Program-made: the position numbers and the translations under genes
Assembly (NCBI RefSeq): GCF_910577125.1
Contig: NZ_CAJTMN010000004.1
Location: 1-63,230, forward strand
Length of the DNA: 63,230 nt
Direction: 5' to 3'
Source of the DNA: an uncultured Rikenella sp.
GTDB lineage: Bacteria; Bacteroidota; Bacteroidia; Bacteroidales; Rikenellaceae
The notes under the pieces: generated by a model
What the model was told of the DNA's origin: nothing
Databases searched by the model: none
What the model saw: only the letters and a program-made list of their open reading frames with translations
Shown here: positions 25,278 to 34,087 of the stretch, piece by piece
Layout: every line of letters begins with the position of its first letter
How positions within the stretch are numbered: position 1 is the first letter of the stretch

Positions 25278-26528
25278 ATGGACAGAGTAATTGAAAAAAA
25301 GAAGGGGCTGCGCAAGAAGCATATCCCGTATGTGGCCGGCGGCGCCGTGTTGTTGGTGTTGTTGTGCTGGCTGATTTTCGGCGACCACAGCGCCTCGATG
25401 AAGGTGGACAGCCGGACGGTGACGATCGAGACGGCCCGCAGGGGGCAGTTCAACGACTATGTGCGGGTGAACGGCAACGTGCTGCCGATCACGACGGTGC
25501 AGGTGAGCCCGCTTGAGAGCGGGAACGTGGATGTCAAGGTGGTCGAGGAGGGGGCGATGGTGCGCAAGGGCGATGTGATCGTCCGGCTCACCAACCCGCA
25601 GCTCAACATGCAGATCCTGACCAGCGAGGCCGACCTGGCGGAAAAGGAGAACCTGCTGCGCAACACACGGGTGAGCATGGAGCAGGAGAAGTTGAACCTC
25701 CAGAAGGAGCGGCTCCAGCTCGATATGGATGTGGCGCGGGCCAAACGCAAGTATGAACAGTACGAGGCGCTCCATCGCGAAGACCTCATCTCGAACGAGG
25801 AGTATCTGCAGGCCAAGGAGAATTACGAACTCTCGCTGAAACAGAAAGAGCTGGTCTTCGAACGGCAGCTCCATGACTCGATCTTCCGGAGCATCCAGGT
25901 CGACAACATGGAGATCAGTCTCGAAAGCATGAAGCAGAACATGGCGCTCATCCGCCAGCGGGTCGACAACCTCAACGTGAAGGCCAACATCGACGGCGAG
26001 CTGGGGCAGCTGGATGTGGTGCTCGGGCAGTATGTCAACGCGGGGACGAAGGTCGGGCAGATCAACGACCTGAGCGACTACAAGATCGAGGCGATGATCG
26101 ACGAACACTACATCGACCGCGTGAAACCGGGGCTCGAAGGGACGTTCGAACGGCAGGGGAACAAGTTCGGACTGGTGGTGCGGACGGTCTTCCCGGAGGT
26201 GCGCAACGGCCAGTTCCGGACGTGGTGCTACCTGACGGGCGAACGGCCCGAGAACATCCGTTCGGGGCAGACCTACTACATCAATCTGGAGCTGGGGCAG
26301 CCGACCGAGGGGATCATCATCCCGCGCGGGGCCTTCTACCAGACGACGGGCGGCAGCTGGATCTTCGTCGTGTCGCCGGACGGCGACAAGGCCTACCGCC
26401 GGCCGGTGAGGATCGGACGACAGAATCCGATGTACTACGAGGTGCTCGAGGGGCTCGAGGACGGCGAACGGGTCATCGTGTCGAGCTACGACACGTACGG
26501 CGACAACCAGGTGCTGCTGCTCAAATAG
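25278..26528 (+). CDS. HlyD/MacA-type periplasmic adaptor subunit
   Basis: A 416-aa membrane-fusion protein. A short basic cytoplasmic N-terminus and one helix (about 18-36) are followed by a barrel-sandwich half motif (VQVSPLESGNVDVKVVEEGAMVRKGDVI). Next is a long coiled-coil hairpin (about 115-235, heptad-rich), then a second half motif and a beta-barrel domain (GQTYYINLELGQPTEGIIIP). It would bridge the FtsX-type permeases in the inner membrane to the TolC-like duct. It lies between permease 3 and a terminator-like stem-loop at 26655, so it is the end of the second operon. Confidence 0.9.
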   Translation: MDRVIEKKKGLRKKHIPYVAGGAVLLVLLCWLIFGDHSASMKVDSRTVTIETARRGQFNDYVRVNGNVLPITTVQVSPLESGNVDVKVVEEGAMVRKGDVIVRLTNPQLNMQILTSEADLAEKENLLRNTRVSMEQEKLNLQKERLQLDMDVARAKRKYEQYEALHREDLISNEEYLQAKENYELSLKQKELVFERQLHDSIFRSIQVDNMEISLESMKQNMALIRQRVDNLNVKANIDGELGQLDVVLGQYVNAGTKVGQINDLSDYKIEAMIDEHYIDRVKPGLEGTFERQGNKFGLVVRTVFPEVRNGQFRTWCYLTGERPENIRSGQTYYINLELGQPTEGIIIPRGAFYQTTGGSWIFVVSPDGDKAYRRPVRIGRQNPMYYEVLEGLEDGERVIVSSYDTYGDNQVLLLK

Positions 26529-26654
26529 GCGGGCGGCGCGACGGCCGGGACATCCGAAACGGGCCCGGGATGCGTCTCTTGTATGAACATTTTTTGAAAA
26601 GGTGTTGAAACCGACACGCGGGCGCATCCGAAATCCCGTTTCGATGCGTCTTAT

Positions 26655-26712
26655 GAACGGCAGGGTGGCAAGACGGTATGGTCGCCCTGCCGTTCTTTCG
26701 GTTTTTAATTTT
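26655..26712 (+). terminator. Rho-independent-type terminator after the adaptor gene
   Basis: Perfect 11-bp stem GAACGGCAGGG / CCCTGCCGTTC (26655-26665 and 26685-26695) followed by tttcggtttttaatttttt. It separates the adaptor gene from permease 4, which therefore needs its own promoter or read-through. Confidence 0.75.
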
Positions 26713-26727
26713 TTGAATGCAAGTAAC

Positions 26728-29094
26728 ATGAGACTGTTTTTCCGTCAATTCCTGACCACGATGCGCCGTTTCCGGCTGGCCTGCGGGCTGAACATCGTGG
26801 GGTTGAGCGTGGCTTTCGCCGCTTTTATCCTGATTCTGATGCAGGTGAGGTACGAGTCGACTTTCGACCGCTTCCACCGGAATGCCGACCGGATCTGCCA
26901 GGCCGAGATGCTGATGTCCGAGGGGTTCGTGCCGGTCGTCTCGTCGGAGTTCGGCCGGACGTTCGGCGGAATGGGGGCGGGGATCGAGGCCTATGCCCTG
27001 CTGGTGCCGCCTTTTGAAGATACGTATGTCACGGTCGAACGCAACGGGACGAAGGTCGGCTTCGTACAGCCGGTGGTGAAGGCCGAGGCGGCCTTTACCG
27101 ATATCTTCACGCCGGAGATGGTGGAAGGAGTTGCCGATGCGCTGCGGGAACCGGGCAAGGTGCTTCTGCCGGCGTCGCTGGCGCGGAGCTTTTTCGGCAC
27201 GGAGCACGGTGTGGTGGGGCGCGGGGTGACGGTGAGGGGAAAGGAGTATGAGGTCGGCGGGGTCTACCGCGATTTTCCGGACAATTCGCAGATCAAAAAC
27301 CTCCTCATTTTACCGCTTGTTTTCGGGTCCGACGAGTACAGTTGGGATAACGCCAACTATCAGATGTATGTGCTGCTTCGTCCGGGGGTCGATCCGGCGC
27401 AGGTTGTGGAGGGGTGGAAAGCGTTTCCGATCACCAATAAGATAGATATGGGGATGGAGATAACGGCGAATCTCGTCCGGCTGTCGGATCGCTATTACGA
27501 CGACCGGACGGCGGCTTTCGGACTGGGTGCGCTGACGGAACGCGGCAACCGGACGACGATGACGCTGCTGTTGTCCATCGCGCTGCTGGTGATCGGTATC
27601 GCGGCCGTGAATTTCGTGAACTTTGCCACGTCGCTCACCCCGCTGCGGATCAAAAATATCAATACCCGCAAGGTGCTGGGCTCTCCGGTCGGGACGCTGC
27701 GGGCGGAACTGATCTTCGAGTCTGCGGGTATCGCTCTGTTGGGCTTCTGCCTGGCTCTGTTGTGGGTCTACCTGCTGGGGGGTACCGGTTTCAACGAACT
27801 GATCTCGGGCGGCATCTCGTTCTCGACCTACAGCGGGGTGATCTGGTTAGGGCTGGCGGTGGCTCTGGGCGTAGGGATTCTGGCAGGTATCTACCCGGCG
27901 GTCTACACGACCTCGTTCCCTCCGGCGCTGGTGCTGAAAGGATCGTTCGGGATGTCTCCGAAAGGGCGGAAGCTGCGGACGGCGCTGATCGGCTTCCAGT
28001 TCGTGGTCTCGCTGGGCCTGATCGTGGCTGCGATGTTCATGCAGTTGCAGAACAGCTACCTGCGTGGAGTCGATACGGGGCTGGATTACGAGGGGATTGC
28101 GATGGCCCGGATAGGCGGCGAGCTCCGCGGATCGAAGGCGTTCGAGGAGCGGGTGGTGCAGTCGCCGCTGGTCGAGGAGGTGGGCTATTCGGAGAGACCG
28201 CTGGGGTTGACCAATCTGCATGCTCAGTGGGGACGCGAGCTCCGGGGGACGACGATTATCTTTGCGGCCGACCATGTCTCGTGGAACCTGCCCCGGATGC
28301 TGGGGGTCGAGCTGTTGGACGGGGACTATTTCACGGAGACGGATGCACGGCGCGAGGGGTGTTATCACTACCTGTTCAACGAGTCGGCGGCCCGGGAGTT
28401 CGGACTCTCGATGCAGGAGCCGCTGAACGAACAGGGATGGGGCGGAGAGGCCCGGTTGACGGGAATCGCCCGGAATTTCAACTACGGGTCGCTGCATGCC
28501 GGAGTGGGGCCGATGGCGATGGTGCTGGTGGGAAGGGAGTCGGGGCTCGATGCCGATCGGTTGCAGACCGCCTATTTCAAAATTAAGGGCGACCCTTATG
28601 CGGCGGTCGAACACATCCGGCGGGCGGCGGCCGAAATCGATCCGGCTTACCCGATCGACCTGCAATTCTTCGATGCGGCGTTCGATGCGCTGTACCGGAA
28701 GGAGTTGAAGGTGACGACGCTGATCACGGTCTTTTCGCTGCTGGCGGTGGTGCTTTCGTTGGTGGGGGTCTTCGGGCTGGTGGTCTTCGAGACGCAGTAT
28801 CGGCGCAAGGAGATCGGGGTGCGGAAGGTGATGGGGGCGACGGTGGGCGAGATTCTGGCGATGTTCAATAAATCCTTTGTCCGGTTGGTGCTGATCTGCT
28901 TCGTGGTGGCGGCTCCGCTGGCATGGTATGGTGTACGGGAGTGGTTGGGAACGTTCGCCTACCGGACGCCGATCTACTGGTGGGTTTTCGCGATTTCGCT
29001 GCTGATCGTGCTGACGATTACGCTGGCCACGGTGACGATCCAGAGTTGGCGGGCTGCGACGGCCAATCCGGTGGACGAGATCCGGGCGCAGTAG
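26728..29094 (+). CDS. Large FtsX/MacB-type ABC permease 4
   Basis: A 788-aa paralogue of permease 1. I use the ATG at 26728 (MRLFFRQFLTTMRRFRLACG), since upstream codons in the frame run through the terminator hairpin. The central block (DNA 27550-28065) matches permease 1 almost base for base, including most synonymous positions. The N-terminal periplasmic part and the middle domain differ in most residues, and the C-terminal transmembrane block again matches. The protein ends ANPVDEIRAQ rather than EAFKTE. No clear promoter is seen between the terminator and the start. Control region 3 and the ATPase gene follow. Confidence 0.87.
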   Translation: MRLFFRQFLTTMRRFRLACGLNIVGLSVAFAAFILILMQVRYESTFDRFHRNADRICQAEMLMSEGFVPVVSSEFGRTFGGMGAGIEAYALLVPPFEDTYVTVERNGTKVGFVQPVVKAEAAFTDIFTPEMVEGVADALREPGKVLLPASLARSFFGTEHGVVGRGVTVRGKEYEVGGVYRDFPDNSQIKNLLILPLVFGSDEYSWDNANYQMYVLLRPGVDPAQVVEGWKAFPITNKIDMGMEITANLVRLSDRYYDDRTAAFGLGALTERGNRTTMTLLLSIALLVIGIAAVNFVNFATSLTPLRIKNINTRKVLGSPVGTLRAELIFESAGIALLGFCLALLWVYLLGGTGFNELISGGISFSTYSGVIWLGLAVALGVGILAGIYPAVYTTSFPPALVLKGSFGMSPKGRKLRTALIGFQFVVSLGLIVAAMFMQLQNSYLRGVDTGLDYEGIAMARIGGELRGSKAFEERVVQSPLVEEVGYSERPLGLTNLHAQWGRELRGTTIIFAADHVSWNLPRMLGVELLDGDYFTETDARREGCYHYLFNESAAREFGLSMQEPLNEQGWGGEARLTGIARNFNYGSLHAGVGPMAMVLVGRESGLDADRLQTAYFKIKGDPYAAVEHIRRAAAEIDPAYPIDLQFFDAAFDALYRKELKVTTLITVFSLLAVVLSLVGVFGLVVFETQYRRKEIGVRKVMGATVGEILAMFNKSFVRLVLICFVVAAPLAWYGVREWLGTFAYRTPIYWWVFAISLLIVLTITLATVTIQSWRAATANPVDEIRAQ

Positions 29095-29117
29095 AGCCTG
29101 TCGCCGGGGCGTTCCGG

Positions 29118-29227
29118 TGTCAAAAAATTAGACACTCGGTGTCTAATTTTTTGACAGAAGTGTCCGAAGGGTGTATAGCTAAGTGACTGTTTGACAGAAA
29201 ATTATTAACTTTGGCACGATTTCGGCA
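29118..29227 (+). promoter_or_regulatory. Sigma-54-type control region 3 with paired activator sites
   Basis: TGTCAAAAAATTAGACA (29118-29134) and TGTCTAATTTTTTGACA (29140-29156, the same site in opposite orientation) have centres 22 bp apart. TGGCAC at 29212-29217 begins 64 bp after the second centre and has CGGCA at -12, closer to consensus than the other two. A TAACTTTG (29206-29213) overlaps it and could mimic a -7 element, but there is no -33 box at the right distance. It drives the ATPase gene. Confidence 0.7.
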
Positions 29228-29281
29228 TGAAAACAGGGTGTCGATAACCAAGTAAACCGAACGACAAAACATTCAACAATC

Positions 29282-29992
29282 ATGGAAAATACCATTCAAA
29301 TCTCTGATCCGATGCTTCGCATCGAAGGCCTCAGCAAGTATTTCCGTACGGAAGAGGTGGAAACCATTGCGCTGAACCAGGTTTCGATGGCGGTCTCCCC
29401 GGGCGAGTTCGTGGCGATCATGGGGCCGTCGGGGTGCGGCAAGTCGACGCTGCTGAATATCCTCGGGCTGCTCGACAATCCGTCAGAAGGCAAATACTTC
29501 CTCCTGGACAAGGAGGTGGGGTCGCTCAAGGAGAAGGAACGGACGCTGTACCGCAAGGGAAACATCGGGTTCGTGTTCCAGAGCTTCAACCTGATCGACG
29601 AACTGAATGTGTTCGAAAATGTCGAGCTGCCGCTGATCTACCTGCGCATCCCGGCCAAGAAGCGGAAGGAGATGGTGAACGAAATCCTGAACCGGATGAA
29701 CATCAGCCACCGGGCGGGTCACTTCCCGCAACAGCTCTCGGGGGGGCAGCAGCAGCGTGTGGCGATCGCGCGTGCGGTGGTGGCGCAGCCGAAGCTGATT
29801 CTGGCCGACGAACCGACCGGGAACCTCGATACCAAGAACGGGCAGGAGGTGATGACACTCCTCTCGGAACTGAACCGCGAGGGGACGACGATCATCATGG
29901 TGACCCACTCGCAGCGTGACTCGACCTACGCCCACCGGATCATCAACCTGCTGGACGGTCAGATCGTGGACAGCGTCAAGAACGAGCTGTAG
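29282..29992 (+). CDS. MacB/LolD-type ABC transporter ATPase
   Basis: A 236-aa nucleotide-binding protein of the MacB/LolD/FtsE class. Walker A is GPSGCGKST (about residues 45-53), the Q-loop FVFQSFNLIDEL, the signature LSGGQQQRVAIARA, Walker B LILADEPTGNLD, and the switch His is in MVTHSQ. It is the only ATPase near the four permeases, none of which carry a nucleotide-binding domain, so it probably powers them all. It has its own control region 54 bp upstream, which would let it be co-induced with both permease operons. The gene ends in a normal stop with no fused permease. Confidence 0.92.
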   Translation: MENTIQISDPMLRIEGLSKYFRTEEVETIALNQVSMAVSPGEFVAIMGPSGCGKSTLLNILGLLDNPSEGKYFLLDKEVGSLKEKERTLYRKGNIGFVFQSFNLIDELNVFENVELPLIYLRIPAKKRKEMVNEILNRMNISHRAGHFPQQLSGGQQQRVAIARAVVAQPKLILADEPTGNLDTKNGQEVMTLLSELNREGTTIIMVTHSQRDSTYAHRIINLLDGQIVDSVKNEL

Positions 29993-30102
29993 AGCTTACA
30001 GCAGCGGATACTTCTCTGTTTTCTTCATATAAAAAACGACAGGTCTGTCGCTTCCGTCCGTCTCGCATCCGGCGAGGCGGGGAGGCGGCAGGCCTTTTTT
30101 CG

Positions 30103-30110
30103 TATATTTG
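30103..30110 (+). promoter_or_regulatory. Putative -7 element of the CDF transporter gene
   Basis: TATATTTG matches TAnnTTTG and lies only 5 bp upstream of the ATG at 30116, which would give a leaderless or near-leaderless message. No clear -33 is present. The true start could be a downstream ATG (for example 30125). Confidence 0.4.
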
Positions 30111-30115
30111 TCCGT

Positions 30116-31117
30116 ATGAAGACAATGGATCGGGTAAAACAACGGGTGCAGACGGAGATGGTCGTCGTCTCGGTGGCGCTGATGGCCGGCAAGTTCGTCG
30201 CGTTCTTCCTGACGGATTCGGTGGGGATTCTGACCGATGCGCTGGAGAGTATCGTCAATGTGACGGCCGGCTTGATCACGCTGTACAGCCTGCATCTGGC
30301 GGCCAAGCCGAAGGATGCGGGACATCCGTTCGGACACGGCAAAGTGGAGCTGATTTCCGCGTCGATCGAAGGGCTGATGATTCTGCTGGCGGGGATCTGG
30401 ATCGGCGTCGAAGGGGTGAAGCGGCTCTTCGAACCCCGGATGCCGGGGAGGCTGGATATCGGGATCGCGGTGGTGGCGGCGGCCGGGGCGGTGAACTATC
30501 TGGCCGGGTGGTGGAGCATCCGGATGGGGCGGCGGTACGACTCGATCGCGCTGGTGGCCGGCGGGAAACACTTGCAGACGGACACCTGGTCGACGGTGGG
30601 GTTGGTGGCGGGGCTGCTGTTGCTCTACTTCACCCGGATTCCGTGGATCGACGGCGCGCTGGCGGTGCTTTTCGGCGTGCTGATCGGGGTGGCCGGCGGG
30701 CGGATTCTGCACAAGACGATCGGCGGCCTGATGGACAGGGCGGATCGGGAGACGCTGGAGCAGATCGTGCGCGGGGTGTCGGCGCGGAGGAGGCCGGAGT
30801 GGATCGATGTGCACAACCTCAAGGCCATCCGCTACGGCAGCCTCTTGTATGTCGATTGCGACCTGACGCTGCCGTGGTATTTCAATATCGCGCAGGGGCA
30901 CGATGCGTGCGAGGAGCTGAAAGGGGCGCTCAGTGCGGCGTTCGACGGGCGGGTGCTGGTCTCCATCCATTCGGATTCGTGCGAGGAGCGCCACTGTGCG
31001 CATTGCGAGGTGGCGGATTGTCCCTACCGGCGGGAGCCGTTCGAGGCGCCCCAGCCGCTGACCCTCGGCGAGATGACCAAAAACGACGAGACGAGGCACG
31101 CCGAGGGCGAGGAGTGA
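30116..31117 (+). CDS. Cation diffusion facilitator (zinc/iron/manganese efflux)
   Basis: A 333-aa inner-membrane metal/H+ antiporter of the CDF family. About six membrane helices are followed by a cytoplasmic domain. The metal-site signature is visible as TDSVGILTDALESIVNV in helix 2, and an HPFGHGKVE segment follows. The second half-site (KHLQTDTWSTVG, an HxxxD-type pattern) is in helix 5. The C-terminal tail is enriched in Cys and His (CEERHCAHCEVADCPYR), probably an extra metal-binding sensor region. It follows the ATPase gene after 123 bp and has its own -7-like element, so it may be an independent unit. Confidence 0.88.
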   Translation: MKTMDRVKQRVQTEMVVVSVALMAGKFVAFFLTDSVGILTDALESIVNVTAGLITLYSLHLAAKPKDAGHPFGHGKVELISASIEGLMILLAGIWIGVEGVKRLFEPRMPGRLDIGIAVVAAAGAVNYLAGWWSIRMGRRYDSIALVAGGKHLQTDTWSTVGLVAGLLLLYFTRIPWIDGALAVLFGVLIGVAGGRILHKTIGGLMDRADRETLEQIVRGVSARRRPEWIDVHNLKAIRYGSLLYVDCDLTLPWYFNIAQGHDACEELKGALSAAFDGRVLVSIHSDSCEERHCAHCEVADCPYRREPFEAPQPLTLGEMTKNDETRHAEGEE

Positions 31118-31133
31118 GAGGAGCGGTCGGATG

Positions 31134-33953
31134 CTATTCGATGGTGTACCACGTGTAGCCCCGGGCGGGAATAGTAACGTGCAGGGTCGCCCGGTACTCC
31201 CGGTCGAGGCGGTAGCTTTTCGCCGGGCCTTCCGCTTCGCGGATGCGTGCCCGCGTGGTCAGGCCGGTGTAGTAGAGCGGCAGCCGGATGGTGCGGGTGA
31301 TCGCCCGGTCGGTGGGGTTGAAGAACATGGCCAGACCTTTGACGGGGCCGCTCGGGTCGACGTGCAGCAGGCCGTCCCACTCCCGGGCGTCGGGACGCCG
31401 CAGGTGGATGATGTCGCTGTTGAGGATCCGGCGGTAGCGTTTGTACCAGTCGATCACCTCGGTGACGGCCTCTTTGGTCGCGGGGGTGTCGTAGAGCCGC
31501 GGCCCGCGGTAGCAGGCCTGAACGCCGGCGCCGTAGTTCTGCATCATGTGGGTCTTGTACTCGTACAGGTGGTCGCTGAGCGGCTCCAGCGTGGCGGCGG
31601 CGCCTCCGCCCTGGTATTCGACGAGGGGCACGAAGCTCCAGCAGGCCGAGGCCGGACGATCCCACGTGCAGTCGTAGTTCAGCTGCCGGGCGTGGATGAT
31701 TTGCCGGTCGCGCGGCAGCGACCAGTTGGTCTCGCGATAGCCGATGCCGGTCTTGGTCGAGCCGTTCAGGAAGTAGAAGTCGGGCACGTTGATGTAGATG
31801 CCCTGTCGGCACATCCAGTGGTAGAGGTCGGTCACGGTGCGGAACTGGTTCCACTGCGAGTCGTCGAGCCCGTTGTGATAGGCGTGGGCGGTCGAGGCGC
31901 AGACGTCGCCCGGGTAGGAGCCGTCGTGTTCGAAACAGCGCATCCCGGTCTTTTCGAAAAAGGTGCGGATTTTCGCGAAATAGTCATGCCCCCACTGGCT
32001 GGAGAGGCAGGGCGAGCTGCCGAATTTCGCGCCGCCCCGCCGGCCGGTCGCCGGGTTGATGACGTCTACGCTGTCGCTGATCCAGCGGCTGGCCAGCAGG
32101 GAGTAGCAGCCCATCTCGATGCCCCGTTCGGCGGCATAGTCGACCAGCGTTTTCCACTTTTCGATATTTTGTGCCGAGGTGTCTTCGGCGTTCAGCCCCG
32201 AACCGAAGCTGATGATGATCATCTCGTAACCGGTCGAGTCGCACTGGTCGACGGCCTGCCGGATGACGGCCGGGTCGGACGAGGTGAGGTGCATGAAGAT
32301 CGGATTCTGGGTCACCCACGGGGTCAGGGTGTGGTACATGCGGCGTTTGAAGAGCCCTTTGCGTTCGCGGTCGTCGCTGTCGAACGGCATCTCGCAGACG
32401 GCGAACGACCGGAAGGTCTCGCCGGGCTGGACGCTCTGGGCGGGGCCGATCGGCGGGGCGACCTCCAGGATGCAGGGGGTCTGGAGGTTATAGTTCCGCT
32501 GCGAGGTGTAGCGCGGGTCTTCGACCCACCGCTCCGTGATGTCGGTCTGGGGTTCGAAGAACTCGCCGCCGCAGGCGTAGTCGCTCTCGATGTGGATGTT
32601 GGGCAGCCGGAATTTCGTCGGGTCGCCTCCGCCGGGCGATTCGGGTTCGGCGAAGGCCAGCTGTTCCAGCCGGAAACGGTCGACGGTCACGGGGGCCGAC
32701 GCTCCGTTGTGCAGGGTGAACCGTTTGCGCACCACGGGCAGCCGGTCGTACAGGGTGTAGGCGATCCGGACAGTCGTGGCGCCCAGCTCTTCCGGGCCGC
32801 GCAGGGTGAAGGTCAGGGTGGAGCCGGTCGGATCGTCGGTGTTCAGCGCCCAGCGGTTCCGGTTCCAGGACAACGTCTCTACGTCCGGGGTGAATTCGAA
32901 GGCTTCGAGGGTGAAGGAGCCCGGCACGGAGGTCAGCCGGTCTAACCATTTCGGGTCTAAGTAGCCGCGTTCGGGCTGGCCGTCCAAGCCGCCGAGCGGG
33001 TACTCGCGGCCGTCGAGGGTGAGGGTGCCTTCGCCGCTCACGGCGCGGATGAGGCTCTCGCCGGTCATCCGGTTGACGATCTCGGTGGTCGCTAAGTTCG
33101 GCACGAGCCGGAAGACGCGGGCCACGAAGTCGTTGGCGAGGATCACCCCTTTCCGGTCGGGAGTGGCGTACAGCCGGGCGCGCGAGGGCGACGGGTCGAT
33201 CAGCCAGTCGTAGGAGACGGGGGTGTAGAGCGCTTCCGAAGTGAGAACGGGCAGCTGGTCGAGTTGACGCAGCAGCTCTTCCTGAGCGGCGGTCAGCGCG
33301 TTCGGAAGGTGATTCGTCGAGTCGGCGGTGATGGCTTCGGGGCACCGGTCGCCGTCGTATTCAATCCGGGGAGCGATCCACAGGGCGTGGTCGCCGCTGG
33401 AACCGTCGTCGGTCGGTTCGGCGGCCAGCTCCAGCCGGGAGATGCCGGTCAGGTCGAGTTCGATGCTTTGCGGTGCATCGCCTGCGTGCAGGACGCCGCT
33501 GTCATAGAGGTCACGGCCGTCGCCCCGCACGACGAACCGCACGGAGCCGGGACCCACCGTCCCGTCGGGACGGGCGAGGCCGACGAACTGTCTGTCGTCT
33601 CCGTCCGTCGCATACCACAGTCTGGAGCCGTCCGTCAGGGCGATGGGGCTCAGGTCGGAGGCGGTGTAGTCGATGTCGTTGTCGGCGACGCCGACCCGGG
33701 CCCGGAACGAACGGGCCCGGCGGTGCAGGTCGAGCTGCAAAATCGACGGGGCGTGGGTGCCGATGACGTCGGTGAAAGTCTCGCCGCCGACGGTGGCCGG
33801 ACGACCGGTGACGGCACGTCCGATCTGTGCGGCGCCGTAGCTCTGGCGCACGGTTTCGGGGTGCAGGTCGGTGAGTCGGAAGGTCTGGCGGGCGGCGAGC
33901 GGGCGGATGCTCAGCAGCAACAACCCGGCTGCGAGAAGACGGAGGGTTCGCAT
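31134..33953 (-). CDS. Secreted NPCBM-domain glycoside hydrolase (clan GH-D-like)
   Basis: A 939-aa exported protein with a signal peptide ending near AAGLLLLSIRPLAA (about 1-21). Residues about 35-185 look like an NPCBM/NEW2 carbohydrate-binding module (GETFTDVIGTHAPSILQLDL, then a jelly-roll with WYATDGDD). A beta-rich region follows. From about residue 560 comes a TIM-barrel typical of alpha-galactosidase-like enzymes (MIIISFGSGLNAEDTS; RCFEHDGSYPGD, whose Asp is a candidate nucleophile). The C-terminus is a small beta domain. The exact GH family cannot be fixed without a search. It stands alone, convergent with the CDF gene. Confidence 0.72.
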   Translation of the reverse strand: MRTLRLLAAGLLLLSIRPLAARQTFRLTDLHPETVRQSYGAAQIGRAVTGRPATVGGETFTDVIGTHAPSILQLDLHRRARSFRARVGVADNDIDYTASDLSPIALTDGSRLWYATDGDDRQFVGLARPDGTVGPGSVRFVVRGDGRDLYDSGVLHAGDAPQSIELDLTGISRLELAAEPTDDGSSGDHALWIAPRIEYDGDRCPEAITADSTNHLPNALTAAQEELLRQLDQLPVLTSEALYTPVSYDWLIDPSPSRARLYATPDRKGVILANDFVARVFRLVPNLATTEIVNRMTGESLIRAVSGEGTLTLDGREYPLGGLDGQPERGYLDPKWLDRLTSVPGSFTLEAFEFTPDVETLSWNRNRWALNTDDPTGSTLTFTLRGPEELGATTVRIAYTLYDRLPVVRKRFTLHNGASAPVTVDRFRLEQLAFAEPESPGGGDPTKFRLPNIHIESDYACGGEFFEPQTDITERWVEDPRYTSQRNYNLQTPCILEVAPPIGPAQSVQPGETFRSFAVCEMPFDSDDRERKGLFKRRMYHTLTPWVTQNPIFMHLTSSDPAVIRQAVDQCDSTGYEMIIISFGSGLNAEDTSAQNIEKWKTLVDYAAERGIEMGCYSLLASRWISDSVDVINPATGRRGGAKFGSSPCLSSQWGHDYFAKIRTFFEKTGMRCFEHDGSYPGDVCASTAHAYHNGLDDSQWNQFRTVTDLYHWMCRQGIYINVPDFYFLNGSTKTGIGYRETNWSLPRDRQIIHARQLNYDCTWDRPASACWSFVPLVEYQGGGAAATLEPLSDHLYEYKTHMMQNYGAGVQACYRGPRLYDTPATKEAVTEVIDWYKRYRRILNSDIIHLRRPDAREWDGLLHVDPSGPVKGLAMFFNPTDRAITRTIRLPLYYTGLTTRARIREAEGPAKSYRLDREYRATLHVTIPARGYTWYTIE

Positions 33954-34045
33954 GAGAAGAAGAGTTGGGTTTAGGTCGGTTGCAAAAATAGACAGTTTTT
34001 TCGAATCGGGAGAAAACGGGGCTCTCCGATTATTCGGCGGCCCGA

Positions 34046-34077
34046 TTTGTCCGGTTGATGGAAAATAGCGATATTTG
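34046..34077 (+). promoter_or_regulatory. Bacteroidales-type promoter of the TolC/HlyD pair
   Basis: TTTG at 34046-34049 and GATATTTG at 34070-34077 are 20 bp apart, matching the -33/-7 pattern apart from one -7 position. The ATG at 34088 is 10 bp downstream, so the leader is very short. Confidence 0.5.
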
Positions 34078-34087
34078 TCCTACTTAT

